Of a stretch of DNA of 64,000 bases, positions 50,832-57,972 are shown in pieces. The notes under the pieces were generated by a model, which was not told the origin of the DNA, made no database searches, and saw nothing but the letters and a program-made list of their open reading frames with translations. Made by a program: the position numbers and the translations under genes. Each line of letters starts with the position of its first letter. Position 1 is the first letter of the stretch. Source of the stretch: Chromatiales bacterium (lineage in GTDB: Bacteria; Pseudomonadota; Gammaproteobacteria; Steroidobacterales; GCA-2729495); assembly GCA_016789885.1 (NCBI GenBank), contig JAEUPZ010000002.1, positions 1-64,000 of the forward strand, in the 5' to 3' direction.

Positions 50832-51559
50832 ATGTCGCACGCCAAAGCACGCCTCGTCCTGGCGGTGGCAGCGCTGCTGCTGGTGGCCAGCTGCAGGGGA
50901 GGCAGGTCGGACGGGGGGGCTCCGCTTCGCCGGCAACCGGGGGGGGGGTAACCGTGGCGGACGAGCTTCCTATCGTTGACGTAAACGTGGGGATGACGAC
51001 CCAAGAAGCCCGTCGGCGCTCACCCGAGGTACTGGGCCGCCTGTCCGAGAAGTCCGGGTTTGACACCTGGCAGACGGCGTACCTGAACACGCCGGTGCGG
51101 TTCGTCTACAGCGATCCCGTGATCGGCTTTGCGGTTAATCGGCCCCATACGTTTTCCGTCTCGCCCAGCCAGAATGGGGACCGCACGGTTGACGCCGTGT
51201 CGGTGCAGGTGCTCGCCGTCCGTGGCCAGACGCCGGCGGCGATGGCCGTGGCGCGCCGGTGGTGCAAGCGCTTCCGGCGGGCCAGGCTCAAGGATCTCGA
51301 CTACGAGGGCTTGATCATCTCGCCGGACGATCCCGGGCAGTTGGCGAACTTTGAAAGCGATCGCACTATTCGGGTCGCGTCAGTTTGTTGGTTCGAGCAT
51401 CGCGGGCTGGTTGTCGCGGTATCGCTCGATCGTGGGCCGCCGTACGTCGTGAGGCCCGGGATCGACGACATCAGCGATGATCTGTGCAAGGTGTCCATCA
51501 GTATCGCGGACCGCTCAACGTATCGCTCATCGTATGAAGACAGCGCGCTCGTCCGCTGA
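50832..51559 (+). CDS. Lipoprotein gene split by a G10 tract frameshift
   Basis: The ATG at 50832 begins a lipoprotein signal (R-L-V-L-A-V-A-A-L-L-L-V-A-S-C, lipid cysteine near residue 21) that runs into a run of ten G (50939-50948) and stops at TAA (50949-50951). In another frame the sequence continues from the G run as V-T-V-A-D-E-L-P-I-V through a 200-residue soluble domain to 51559. One extra G, or two fewer, would join the two parts into a normal lipoprotein of about 242 residues. A second run of seven G lies at 50913-50919. The domain is unrecognised (I-V-D-V-N-V-G-M-T-T near its start). Translation of the second part alone could begin at the GTG at 50954. Frame loss may be phase variation, decay or a sequencing slip. 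Confidence 0.6.
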
Positions 51560-51632
51560 TGATGTGCCTTGGGCCCATGGGGCTGTTCTGTCGGTGGTGG
51601 CTGACGTGAGCGGAATGTGAAGATGGGTTGGT

Positions 51633-51692
51633 GGCCCGGCGGCATCGCCGGCGGTCTCGCCCACGCAGGGTAGCGTCACGCACTGCCGGGCA
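51633..51692 (+). repeat. Degenerate IS91-end repeat, copy R0
   Basis: A short stretch resembling the inner part of R1-R3: G-C-rich, C-G-G-C-A-T-C, then ACGCAGGG, then CGTCACGCACTGC. It matches about the middle third of the repeat only and lacks the GAAC end. It lies just before the nucleotidyltransferase gene. Weak but in the same orientation as the others. Confidence 0.4.
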
Positions 51693-51739
51693 CTGGAAGC
51701 TCTGGCTGGCCACGGTGTGCCGCTGGTATCGTGCCGATC

Positions 51740-52249
51740 ATGAGGGTCTCCAGCCTCGAAGCCATCGCGGCCGCGCTGCAATCGGCGCGGGTGCGCTACC
51801 TGATCGCGGGTGGGTTGGCGGTCACCGCCCACGGGTATGGTCGGCTGACCTTCGATATCGATCTCGTTCTCCAGCTGCAGCCCGACAATGTGGACCGCGC
51901 CATGGTGGCCCTCGAGTCGCTGGGCTACCGTCCGACTGTCCCGGTTCCGGCCAGGCAGTTCGCCGACCCGGTAATCCGGTCGAGCTGGGTGCACGAGAAG
52001 AACATGGTCGTTTTCCAGATGCACAGTGACCGGCACCCGGAGACGCGGATCGACCTGTTCGTCGAGGAGCCGTTCGACTTCGATGTCGAGTATGGACGCG
52101 CACTCGAAGGCGAGATCGCACCCGGCCTGACCGTGCGCTTCGTCGGCATCGACGCACTCGTCCGGATGAAGCAGGTGGCCGGGCGGCCGAAGGACCTCGA
52201 AGACATCCGGCAGTTACGCAAGCTGCAGGCGGACTCGCCCAATGACTGA
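51740..52249 (+). CDS. Nucleotidyltransferase-like protein (AbiEii/MNT type)
   Basis: A 169-residue protein of the nucleotidyltransferase fold. The motif I-A-G-G-L-A-V-T-A-H-G near 24-34 and T-F-D-I-D-L-V-L near 38-45 give the G-G and D-x-D metal-binding pattern; R-I-D-L-F near 101-105 supplies the third acidic residue. Such proteins act as toxins or antitoxins that modify tRNA or a partner. Its stop region overlaps the start of a 70-residue helical protein by eight bases, so the two look like a toxin-antitoxin or small regulatory pair. The ATG at 51740 is preferred; a GTG nine bases earlier is possible. It is flanked by IS91-end repeats. Confidence 0.7.
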   Translation: MRVSSLEAIAAALQSARVRYLIAGGLAVTAHGYGRLTFDIDLVLQLQPDNVDRAMVALESLGYRPTVPVPARQFADPVIRSSWVHEKNMVVFQMHSDRHPETRIDLFVEEPFDFDVEYGRALEGEIAPGLTVRFVGIDALVRMKQVAGRPKDLEDIRQLRKLQADSPND

Positions 52250-52454
52250 CGACGCCCGGGCTGCACGCGACGCCGCGTGGCTGGAGCACGAGCTGTCCCA
52301 GCTGCGCTACTTTCGCTCGCTGACCCTGCGGGCAAAGCTGGAGGCCATCCAGCAGCTCGCCGATACGGCACGGCAGTTCGAGCGGATGCGGACAGAGGGC
52401 CGCTTCCGCGCCGTGCGGGACTCCGCGGCCGGCCTTCCCCCGGGCCCGCGCTGA
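52242..52454 (+). CDS. Small helical partner of the nucleotidyltransferase
   Basis: A 70-residue, mostly helical and charged protein (W-L-E-H-E-L-S-Q-L-R-Y-F-R-S-L-T near 13-28, L-E-A-I-Q-Q-L-A-D-T-A-R-Q-F near 33-46). It starts eight bases inside the nucleotidyltransferase gene, so translation is coupled. No recognised domain. Its size and coupling suit a neutralising partner or a HEPN-like fragment, but that is inference. Confidence 0.6.
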   Translation: MTDDARAARDAAWLEHELSQLRYFRSLTLRAKLEAIQQLADTARQFERMRTEGRFRAVRDSAAGLPPGPR

Positions 52455-52530
52455 GCGGCGAGTCCGCCGCCGGGGGCCGGGGGAACAAGGCGTGGCTCGC
52501 CGCAGACATCACGGTTCGGTCGGCGACCGG

Positions 52531-52755
52531 GAACTCCAAACTCCCTGTCCGCGGCCTGACGCTGGCACGGCCGCGGTGACAGCGGCATCACCCGCGACGT
52601 CACCAACCCAGGGCCGCGTCATGCACTGCGCGATTTCCCGCTCCCACACCCGGATTCCGACCGTGATTGCGGTAATGCCCACGCCCCACCGGGCCCGGCC
52701 GGGCCTGACGGTGGCGATTCGGAACGGACCTCAGCCCAGCGCGAGCTCCCCCTAG
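52531..52755 (+). repeat. IS91-end repeat, copy R1
   Basis: Begins with GAAC, then C-rich sequence alike to R2 and R3, including GCGGCATCACCC, CGCGTCATGCACTGCG and the last eight codons of the transposase in the leftward frame (C-A-G-C-C-C-A-G-C-G-C-G-A-G-C-T). The most diverged of the three long copies, and cut soon after the transposase end. It occupies most of the gene-free stretch 52455-52788. Confidence 0.7.
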
Positions 52756-52788
52756 AGCAGACCCCAACTGAGGCCAGGCAGCGGGCAT

Positions 52789-53181
52789 TCATACACCCGC
52801 TCCGAGAAGGGCGCCCAGTACGCGAACAAAGACGAACCAAGCGCTCAGAAAGCCGATGAACTTGAGGGTAGCGATAGTGCCGTCGCGAAGGCCGCGTGTG
52901 AAGAACAGGTAGGCGACGTGGGCCAGCAGAAAGAACAGAAGCCATAGCACAGCGAACACAGCGGCCGAACTACGCGACCGGCCATGCACCGGAGCATCGA
53001 TACGCGCCCAGGAAAAGAAGATGCCCGTGAAGCCGAGGACCCACAGGATCGACGCGAGCTTTGCGTAGAGCCCCATGTTGTAGAACGCCGCGAAGCCCAG
53101 GGGCGACAACACAAGGACTGTGAGCGTGTAGGCCGTGAGCCAGATCACGGCGTAGACGAGATGGCGAGAGGTATTGCTCAT
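52789..53181 (-). CDS. Four-span membrane protein, cargo between IS91 ends
   Basis: A 130-residue membrane protein with four predicted spans (about 9-28, 35-57, 73-93, 105-128). No signature is recognised. Short basic loops W-A-R-I-D-A-P-V-H-G-R-S-R-S separate spans 2 and 3. It lies between repeat copies R1 and R2 with nothing else, as if it were a single-gene passenger. The start codon was chosen because it begins the first span; the frame is open upstream. Confidence 0.65.
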   Translation of the reverse strand: MSNTSRHLVYAVIWLTAYTLTVLVLSPLGFAAFYNMGLYAKLASILWVLGFTGIFFSWARIDAPVHGRSRSSAAVFAVLWLLFFLLAHVAYLFFTRGLRDGTIATLKFIGFLSAWFVFVRVLGALLGAGV

Positions 53182-53262
53182 GGCGCCTGATCGGTGAGCC
53201 GAGGGCGGGGCTCGCTCCTTACCGGGGCGGACAAGCCGCCCCACCGTCCGATGGGAGACTAG

Positions 53263-53462
53263 GAACTTCAAACCCCCTGTCCATGGACCGACGCTAGCAC
53301 GGCCCCGATGACGCGGCATCACCCACCGCCTCACCCGCGCAGGGTCGCGTCATGCACTGCGTGAATTCCCGCCCCGACGCCCGGATTCGGTCGCCCCGGG
53401 TGCGGTCCCGCCCACGCTCCACCGGGCCCGGCCGGGCCTGACGGTGGCGATTCGGAAAGGAC
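53263..53462 (+). repeat. IS91-end repeat, copy R2 (non-coding part)
   Basis: Begins GAACTTCAAACCCCCTGTCC and runs to the stop of the adjoining transposase fragment. It contains an inverted repeat ATGACGC/GCGTCAT (53308-53314 and 53347-53353) enclosing two TCACCC units twelve bases apart. R3 is nearly identical over this length. In IS91-type elements this position, downstream of the transposase gene and abutting GTTC or CTTG on the gene strand, is the replication-origin end; here GAAC on the plus strand is GTTC on the other. Confidence 0.75.
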
Positions 53463-53463
53463 C

Positions 53464-53880
53464 TCAGCCCAGCGCGAGCTCGCCCTGGGGTGGGCCCCGC
53501 GCCGGCCCGTGCAGCTCGGCGCCGTTGCGAGCGGCGAGGATCCGCTCCAGCACCCCCGGGTCCGTCAGGCTCGCGATGATCCGTACCGGGCCCCCGCAGT
53601 ACTCGCAGCGGGTGACGTCGATCCGGAACACGCGTGCCAGCCGCTGGGCCCAGGTCATCGCCTTGTGCCGCTCGGCCGGGGTGCGCTCGGCGGCGGGTGC
53701 GGGCGGCTTCCCCGGCACGATGAGGGAGCGCCACTTCGCGTGCGGCGCGAACACCCCGTGGTAGCGCGTGAGGTGGGACCGCGGACCCGGCACCAGCGCC
53801 GCCAGCCGGGCGATGAAGTCCTGCGGCGCGAGGATCACGTGGGTGGTCCCGTCCCGGTGCGGCGTGTTCACCGGGCACAT
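53464..53880 (-). pseudogene. IS91-family transposase, C-terminal fragment
   Basis: About 139 codons of the C-terminal part of an IS91-type (Y2/HUH) rolling-circle transposase. Visible are G-T-T-H-V-I-L-A-P-Q-D-F, A-L-V-P-G-P-R-S-H-L-T-R-Y-H-G-V-F-A-P-H-A, M-T-W-A-Q-R-L-A-R-V-F and the C-x-x-C zinc pair in R-C-E-Y-C-G-G-P. The catalytic HUH and tyrosine motifs lie upstream of the break and are missing, so it is inactive. The broken 5' edge joins three small hairpins and a HiPIP gene remnant. Confidence 0.85.
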
Positions 53881-53940
53881 CCCTGTGCCCGGCCCTTCGG
53901 GCGGCCTGCGGCCGTGCAAGTCGGCAATCCTGCCGACTTG
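53873..53940. repeat. Three consecutive hairpins at the insertion junction
   Basis: GGGCACA/TGTGCCC (53873-53890), GCCC/GGGC around TTC (about 53892-53902) and CAAGTCGGCA/TGCCGACTTG (53917-53940, perfect ten-base arms, loop ATCC). The third begins with CAAG, a tetranucleotide that IS91-type elements favour as target. They separate the transposase fragment from the HiPIP remnant. Confidence 0.5.
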
Positions 53941-54118
53941 TCAGCGCGTAGGCCACCCGGCCGTCGCGGGACCCACCTGGGTCGCCGGCAACGTCTGCGC
54001 CGGCTGCACGCTGTACAGCGGTGCTGCCGGTGCCGCCAGCGGCCCCTGCTCGCTCTTCCCGGGCAAGCAGGTGATGGCCACCGGCTGGTGCAGCGGCTTC
54101 ATCAAGAAGCCGGCCTGA
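53941..54118 (+). pseudogene. HiPIP gene, 3' remnant
   Basis: Clear C-terminal half of a high-potential iron-sulfur protein: T-W-V-A-G-N-V-C-A-G-C-T-L-Y, then G-P-C-S-L-F-P-G-K-Q-V, then G-W-C-S-G-F-I-K-K. All four cluster-ligand cysteines are kept (C-x-x-C, C, C). No start codon or signal region remains; it begins where the IS91 junction ends. It would encode a periplasmic single-electron carrier if whole. The following 54159-54182 terminator belongs to it. Confidence 0.8.
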
Positions 54119-54158
54119 ACCACACCGCGCCGGCACGCCGGGCAGGGCGCGCAGAAAG

Positions 54159-54182
54159 CCCCGCGATGTGCGGGGATTTTTT
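54159..54182 (+). terminator. Rho-independent terminator of the HiPIP remnant
   Basis: Stem CCCCGC/GCGGGG with loop GATGT, then A and six T. This is the only textbook intrinsic terminator seen in this window, and it is now orphaned because its gene has lost its 5' half. Confidence 0.85.
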
Positions 54183-54321
54183 GTGGTTCAGGGTTTACTT
54201 CCAGCTGTGGGAGGTATGCCTTCGGAGGCCGTCGCCACGGCCTGCACGCCAAGCGATCATGGTTGACGCGCCGCGGTAGGGGTGTAACCATGCATATCGT
54301 CCGTGTAATGGATGATTTGCA

Positions 54322-55485
54322 ATGTTCGAGCGGCGATTGGCGCGGGATCTCGAGACGGCCATCGGCCGCAGCCCCGTCGTTGGCCTGATCGGCCCACGTC
54401 AGGTCGGCAAGACCACTCTGGCCCACGCCTTGGCCAGGCACCGCGAGCCGCCGCCGGAATTCCTCGACCTGGAGCGGCCGGTGGACCGCGCGCGACTCAC
54501 GGACGCGGAGGCGGCGCTGCGTGCCCTCGATGGGCGGCTGGTGGTACTGGACGAGATCCAGCGCGTGCCCGACCTGTTCCCGGTGCTGCGGGTACTGGTT
54601 GACGAGCGGCGGCGTGCGGGCCAGCCCGGCGGGCATTTCCTGGTGCTGGGTTCGGCATCCGTGGACCTGCTGCGGCAGTCGTCTGAGTCGCTCGCGGGGC
54701 GAATCGAATATCTGGAGCTCGCGCCGTTCGACCTGCTCGAGGCTGGCGACAACGACCTCGACCGCCTGTGGCTGCGGGGGGGGTTCCCCGAGTCGTTCCT
54801 GGCACGCGATGACGAGACGAGCATCGCCTGGCGGCAGCAGTTCGCGACCACCTACCTGGAGCGCGACGTCGCCGCCTTCGCGCCGCGCCTGCCGCGCGAG
54901 ACGCTGCGCCGCTTCTGGACGATGCTGGCCCACGAGCAGGGCGGCGAATTCAACGCGGCGCGACTGGCGGCCGGTCTCGGCGTGTCGGCCCAGACGGTGT
55001 CGCGCTACCTCGACCTGCTGGTCGACCTGATGCTGGTGCGGCGGCTGCCCGCATGGTTCGGGAACGTCGGCAAGCGGCTGCGCAAGGCGCCGCGGACCTA
55101 CCTACGCGACAGCGGCATGGTGCACGCCCTGCTCGGCATCGATTCGCTCCAGGTGCTGCTCGGCCATCCCGTCTGCGGCGGCAGCTGGGAAGGACTGGTC
55201 GTGGAGAACCTGGCCGGTGCCGCCGGACCGGTGATGCAGCCACACTGGTACCGGACCAGCGCCGGTGCCGAGATCGACCTGCTGCTGGTCGGCGCCGGCC
55301 AGCGCATCGCGGTAGAGATCAAGCGATCCACCGCCCCCGCCGTTTCCAGGGGGTTCCATCTGGCCTGCGATGACGTCTGCGCGACGCAGCGCTGGCTCAT
55401 CTATCCCGGGCGCGATGCTTACCCGGGCCCGCACGGCGTCGAGGTGTTGCCCCTGGGACAGGCGATGGCGAGATTACGCGCCTGA
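54322..55485 (+). CDS. AAA+ ATPase with DUF4143 C-terminal domain
   Basis: A 387-residue protein of the common mobile ATPase-DUF4143 family. Walker A G-P-R-Q-V-G-K-T is at 24-31, Walker B L-V-V-L-D-E at 72-77 and sensor G-S-A-S near 110. A winged-helix or DUF4143 region follows with Y-L-R-D-S-G-M-V-H-A-L-L near 260 and V-E-N-L near 294. The final domain with E-I-D-L-L-L and V-E-I-K is a PD-(D/E)XK nuclease-like fold. Such genes scatter in accessory DNA; a defence or DNA-mobilising function is suspected, not known. It lies between IS91 end copies R2 and R3. Confidence 0.85.
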   Translation: MFERRLARDLETAIGRSPVVGLIGPRQVGKTTLAHALARHREPPPEFLDLERPVDRARLTDAEAALRALDGRLVVLDEIQRVPDLFPVLRVLVDERRRAGQPGGHFLVLGSASVDLLRQSSESLAGRIEYLELAPFDLLEAGDNDLDRLWLRGGFPESFLARDDETSIAWRQQFATTYLERDVAAFAPRLPRETLRRFWTMLAHEQGGEFNAARLAAGLGVSAQTVSRYLDLLVDLMLVRRLPAWFGNVGKRLRKAPRTYLRDSGMVHALLGIDSLQVLLGHPVCGGSWEGLVVENLAGAAGPVMQPHWYRTSAGAEIDLLLVGAGQRIAVEIKRSTAPAVSRGFHLACDDVCATQRWLIYPGRDAYPGPHGVEVLPLGQAMARLRA

Positions 55486-55793
55486 ATCGGCGCCTTGGTC
55501 ACACAGGCCCAATGCTGTGTTGAGTTTCGTCCGATACTGACCCGCCGCTTTCGCACGCGGTTGACCCAGGCGGAATGGCTCCCCACGCTGGTAATTCGGC
55601 GATTGCCCTGCGACCCGAGTGGGTCAGTTCTGGGTGAAAGAGGCGCCCCGCATTGGTGCAGTTCGAGGCGGACGTCAACAGGCATGGTCACGAAGTTTGC
55701 GGCTACCTACCCGACCCGGAGATTCACCCGACCCGCCAGTGCCGACTTGACGGCCCAAGGGAAACCACTGCCGCAAGACGGTAGCCAGACCCT
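55486..55793. other. Gene-free stretch, possible insertion-sequence scrap
   Basis: A 308-base stretch between the ATPase gene and the leftward unknown gene. It holds CGTCCGATACTGACCC and GGGTCAGTTCTGGGTG, which look like the two ends of an old insertion sequence facing each other, but I cannot name the family. No frame with domain character. Confidence 0.3.
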
Positions 55794-56456
55794 TTACGAT
55801 TCGACGATCCCGAGCGACTCCAACTTCATCGCGCGCACTTTGCGCCGCCAGGCTTCGACCTTACCTGAGTCGATTGCATCCAGAGCCTCCTTCAGCGCTT
55901 TGATGTGCGCTTCCTTTCTCGCGTAGGGCTCTTCGTTGCTTCGCCAGCCCGGATACCCGCTGCTATAGATCAGTGGTGCCCGGCCGTGGATGGAGTCGAC
56001 CAGATATATCCTTGCGTTCTCAATGTCGTTACGTGCTAAAGCCGCAAAGGCTGCGGCGCCCCCCCACCTCCACCACGCGCCCTCATACAAGGGCAAGGTA
56101 ACGGCCTCGAAGAACGGAAGCGCCATGCTCTCCAGTTTATCAAGCATGTCGAGTGTCGACTTCTCGCACACGTCGTGGTCAGAGGCACTCCAGTCAAACG
56201 TCAGGCGGCCACCAACGTGGTACGTGCCCTGGGACGTAACCGGGTCCTCAACCAGATGAACTGAGTAGTACACGTAGATGTAGCTAGACCCCCAGCCACC
56301 GAAGCCGACGTGGATCTGGTCGAGTAGCGGCCCCCGCACCCGAAAGAAGGTCTTCTCCTTCGATCGGACGAATCCGAATGTGGCCAGTCGCGGCTCGACG
56401 ATTCGGCGTATGGCGTTCCGCGTTGGGTTCCTAAGCTGCCGCATACAGAAATCCAA
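55794..56456 (-). CDS. Uncharacterised protein, DUF4304-like, downstream of a pair
   Basis: A 220-residue soluble protein. Its first part (P-R-L-A-T-F-G-F-V-R-S-K-E-K-T-F-F-R-V near 23-41, then I-H-V-G-F-G-G-W-G-S-S-Y) has the pattern of DUF4304: a modified glycine-phenylalanine core followed by a long beta strand. The C-terminal third is helical (A-L-K-E-A-L-D-A-I-D-S-G-K-V-E-A-W). It overlaps the upstream gene by 26 bases. A later ATG (M-R-Q-L, 56444) would cut this to 14. The base composition is visibly less GC-rich than the core genome, suggesting transfer. Function unknown. Confidence 0.65.
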   Translation of the reverse strand: MDFCMRQLRNPTRNAIRRIVEPRLATFGFVRSKEKTFFRVRGPLLDQIHVGFGGWGSSYIYVYYSVHLVEDPVTSQGTYHVGGRLTFDWSASDHDVCEKSTLDMLDKLESMALPFFEAVTLPLYEGAWWRWGGAAAFAALARNDIENARIYLVDSIHGRAPLIYSSGYPGWRSNEEPYARKEAHIKALKEALDAIDSGKVEAWRRKVRAMKLESLGIVES

Positions 56457-57189
56457 GCGCGTTACGCTCGATCGTCGCCTTGATCGTGCTCTCTACCAGG
56501 CGCACCCGCGCAGGCGCATCGAGCTGCCTGAACGTGCTGGCTGGCTCGTCGGGCGGATCCGGTCGCGCCTCCAGCCCCGATGCAGCACCGTCGCGAGTGC
56601 TGGCAGAGACGTCCCGCCACGGGTGAAGGAGCAAGCGGAGCCATGCATCGGCATCCCCATGACGGCCTTGTATTGTCCGCAGGTAGACCTTCTCCATCGA
56701 AGGCTCTCGCCAAAGGTGAAAGTCGGAATAGTCTTTCTCAGACTGCAGAAGTGACCAGCGGTGTGCGTTGATAGCCTGCGCGGCAGCGCAAACCCTTGCG
56801 CAGGAACGCGCGTAGTGGCTTTTCTTTGCGACGCTGTAATGAACCGTGTTCTCCTCAACGACCGTTGCCCGGGTAGGTTGTCCCGTCTGGATCGCCAGTC
56901 CCGGCGTCAGGTCGAGGGCCTCACCAAAGTGGAAGCCGATGTGGTAGCCATCGCTCCGCACGCTGTTGTCGCGCCTGGTAAGGAACCGGACCGTCAGCTT
57001 GAAGAAGTGGATCAGGTGGCCCTTTCGCCGTAGGTACCTCATTCCATCGTCGGTGGAGAAGCCCAATCCGCTGAGGGTCCCTTCCAGCGGCTGGCGGATG
57101 GCCGACGCGATCGCCTGCTCCTCGTCACTGAGCGGCCGGTCGGAATGATTCCGATCCCCCACAAACCTGATCTGAACGAGGTCTTCCAA
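56431..57189 (-). CDS. Uncharacterised protein, upstream of a pair
   Basis: A 252-residue soluble protein that starts just left of the R3 repeat edge. The middle holds L-I-H-F-F-K-L-T-V-R-F and G-Y-H-I-G-F-H-F-G-E-A-L-D-L, resembling the strand-rich core of its downstream neighbour, so the two may be distant relatives. The C-terminal third is basic and aspartate-rich. Codon use is less extreme than in core genes. The genes overlap by 26 bases, suggesting one transcript. Nothing is known of function; presence in accessory DNA beside an ATPase gene could mean a defence or toxin role, which is only a guess. Confidence 0.62.
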   Translation of the reverse strand: MEDLVQIRFVGDRNHSDRPLSDEEQAIASAIRQPLEGTLSGLGFSTDDGMRYLRRKGHLIHFFKLTVRFLTRRDNSVRSDGYHIGFHFGEALDLTPGLAIQTGQPTRATVVEENTVHYSVAKKSHYARSCARVCAAAQAINAHRWSLLQSEKDYSDFHLWREPSMEKVYLRTIQGRHGDADAWLRLLLHPWRDVSASTRDGAASGLEARPDPPDEPASTFRQLDAPARVRLVESTIKATIERNALGFLYAAA

Positions 57190-57211
57190 ACGTGCTCTCC
57201 CGGGAGACCAG

Positions 57212-57398
57212 GAACTTCAAACCCCCTGTCCATGGACCGACGCTAGCACGGCCCCGATGACGGCGGCATCACCCACCACCTCACCCGCGCAGGGTCGTGT
57301 CATGCACGGCGGGAATTCCCGCCCCGACGCCCGGATGCGGTCCCGCCTACGCTCCACCGGGCCCGGCCGGGCCTGACGGTGGCGATTCGGAGCGGACC
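57212..57398 (+). repeat. IS91-end repeat, copy R3 (non-coding part)
   Basis: Begins GAACTTCAAACCCCCTGTCC and matches R2 closely up to the transposase stop. A short deletion inside (CCCCGGG lost) separates it from R2. Ten more bases to the left (GGGAGA then C, C/T, AG) also match R2, so the two copies share a little more than the expected end. Confidence 0.75.
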
Positions 57399-57676
57399 TC
57401 AGCCCAGCGCGAGCTCGCCCTGGGGCGGGCGCCGCGCCGGCCCGTGCCGCTCGGCGCCGTTACGAGCGGCGAGGATCCGGTCCAGCACACCCGGGTCCAT
57501 CAGGCTCGCGATGATCCGCACCGGTCCCCCGCAGTACTCGCAGCGGGTGACGTCGATCCTGAATACCCGCGCCAGCCGCTGCGCCCAGGTCATCGCCTTG
57601 CGCCGCTCGGCCGGCGTCCGGTCGGCAGCGGGTGGCGACGCTGGCTTCCCCGGCACGATCAGGGGCCGCCATTGTG
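57399..57676 (-). pseudogene. IS91-family transposase, short C-terminal fragment
   Basis: About 92 codons matching the piece at 53464-53880 from the L-I-V-P-G-K segment on, including M-T-W-A-Q-R-L-A-R-V-F, R-C-E-Y-C-G-G-P and I-L-A-A-R-N-G-A-E. The homology stops near 57676, where a VapBC-like module begins. Inactive. Confidence 0.82.
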
Positions 57677-57701
57677 GCGCGCGGGGCGGTGTGTCAGCAT
57701 C

Positions 57702-57719
57702 TTGGTGCCAAAGCACCAA
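57702..57719. promoter_or_regulatory. Palindromic operator before the antitoxin gene
   Basis: TTGGTGC and GCACCAA around CAAA, ending 13 bases before the ribbon-helix-helix gene's ATG. Placement and symmetry fit an operator bound by the antitoxin or the toxin-antitoxin complex. Confidence 0.6.
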
Positions 57720-57732
57720 TGTGAGGCCCACC

Positions 57733-57972
57733 ATGAGCCGTCTGACCATCACCCTGTCCGAGGCCCGCTACCGGGCCCTGAAGGAGGCGGCCGCGCAGCG
57801 CAACAAGACCATCGGCCAGCTCATCGACGAGAGCCTGGAGTTCTACGGCATCAAGTCGCGGGACGACGCCCGCGACCTGGTGCGCCGGGCCCGCGCCCGC
57901 AGCAGGCTCTCCGGCGAGCAAGCGCTGGCAGTCGCGCAGAAGCAGGTGCGTGCGGTCCGGCGGGGATCGTGA
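57733..57972 (+). CDS. Ribbon-helix-helix antitoxin-like protein
   Basis: A 79-residue DNA-binding protein. The N-terminal strand R-L-T-I-T-L-S-E is followed by two helices (R-Y-R-A-L-K-E-A-A-A, then T-I-G-Q-L-I-D-E-S-L-E-F-Y), the standard ribbon-helix-helix form. The basic C-terminal helices would clasp the toxin. It is coupled to the PIN-domain gene by a GTGA overlap. It represses its own promoter in related pairs, and the 57702-57719 palindrome fits that. Confidence 0.8.
   Translation: MSRLTITLSEARYRALKEAAAQRNKTIGQLIDESLEFYGIKSRDDARDLVRRARARSRLSGEQALAVAQKQVRAVRRGS

Noticed and set aside
53768..53940. Open frame extending the HiPIP remnant upstream
   Set aside because: This part is antisense to the transposase fragment and bears no HiPIP character.
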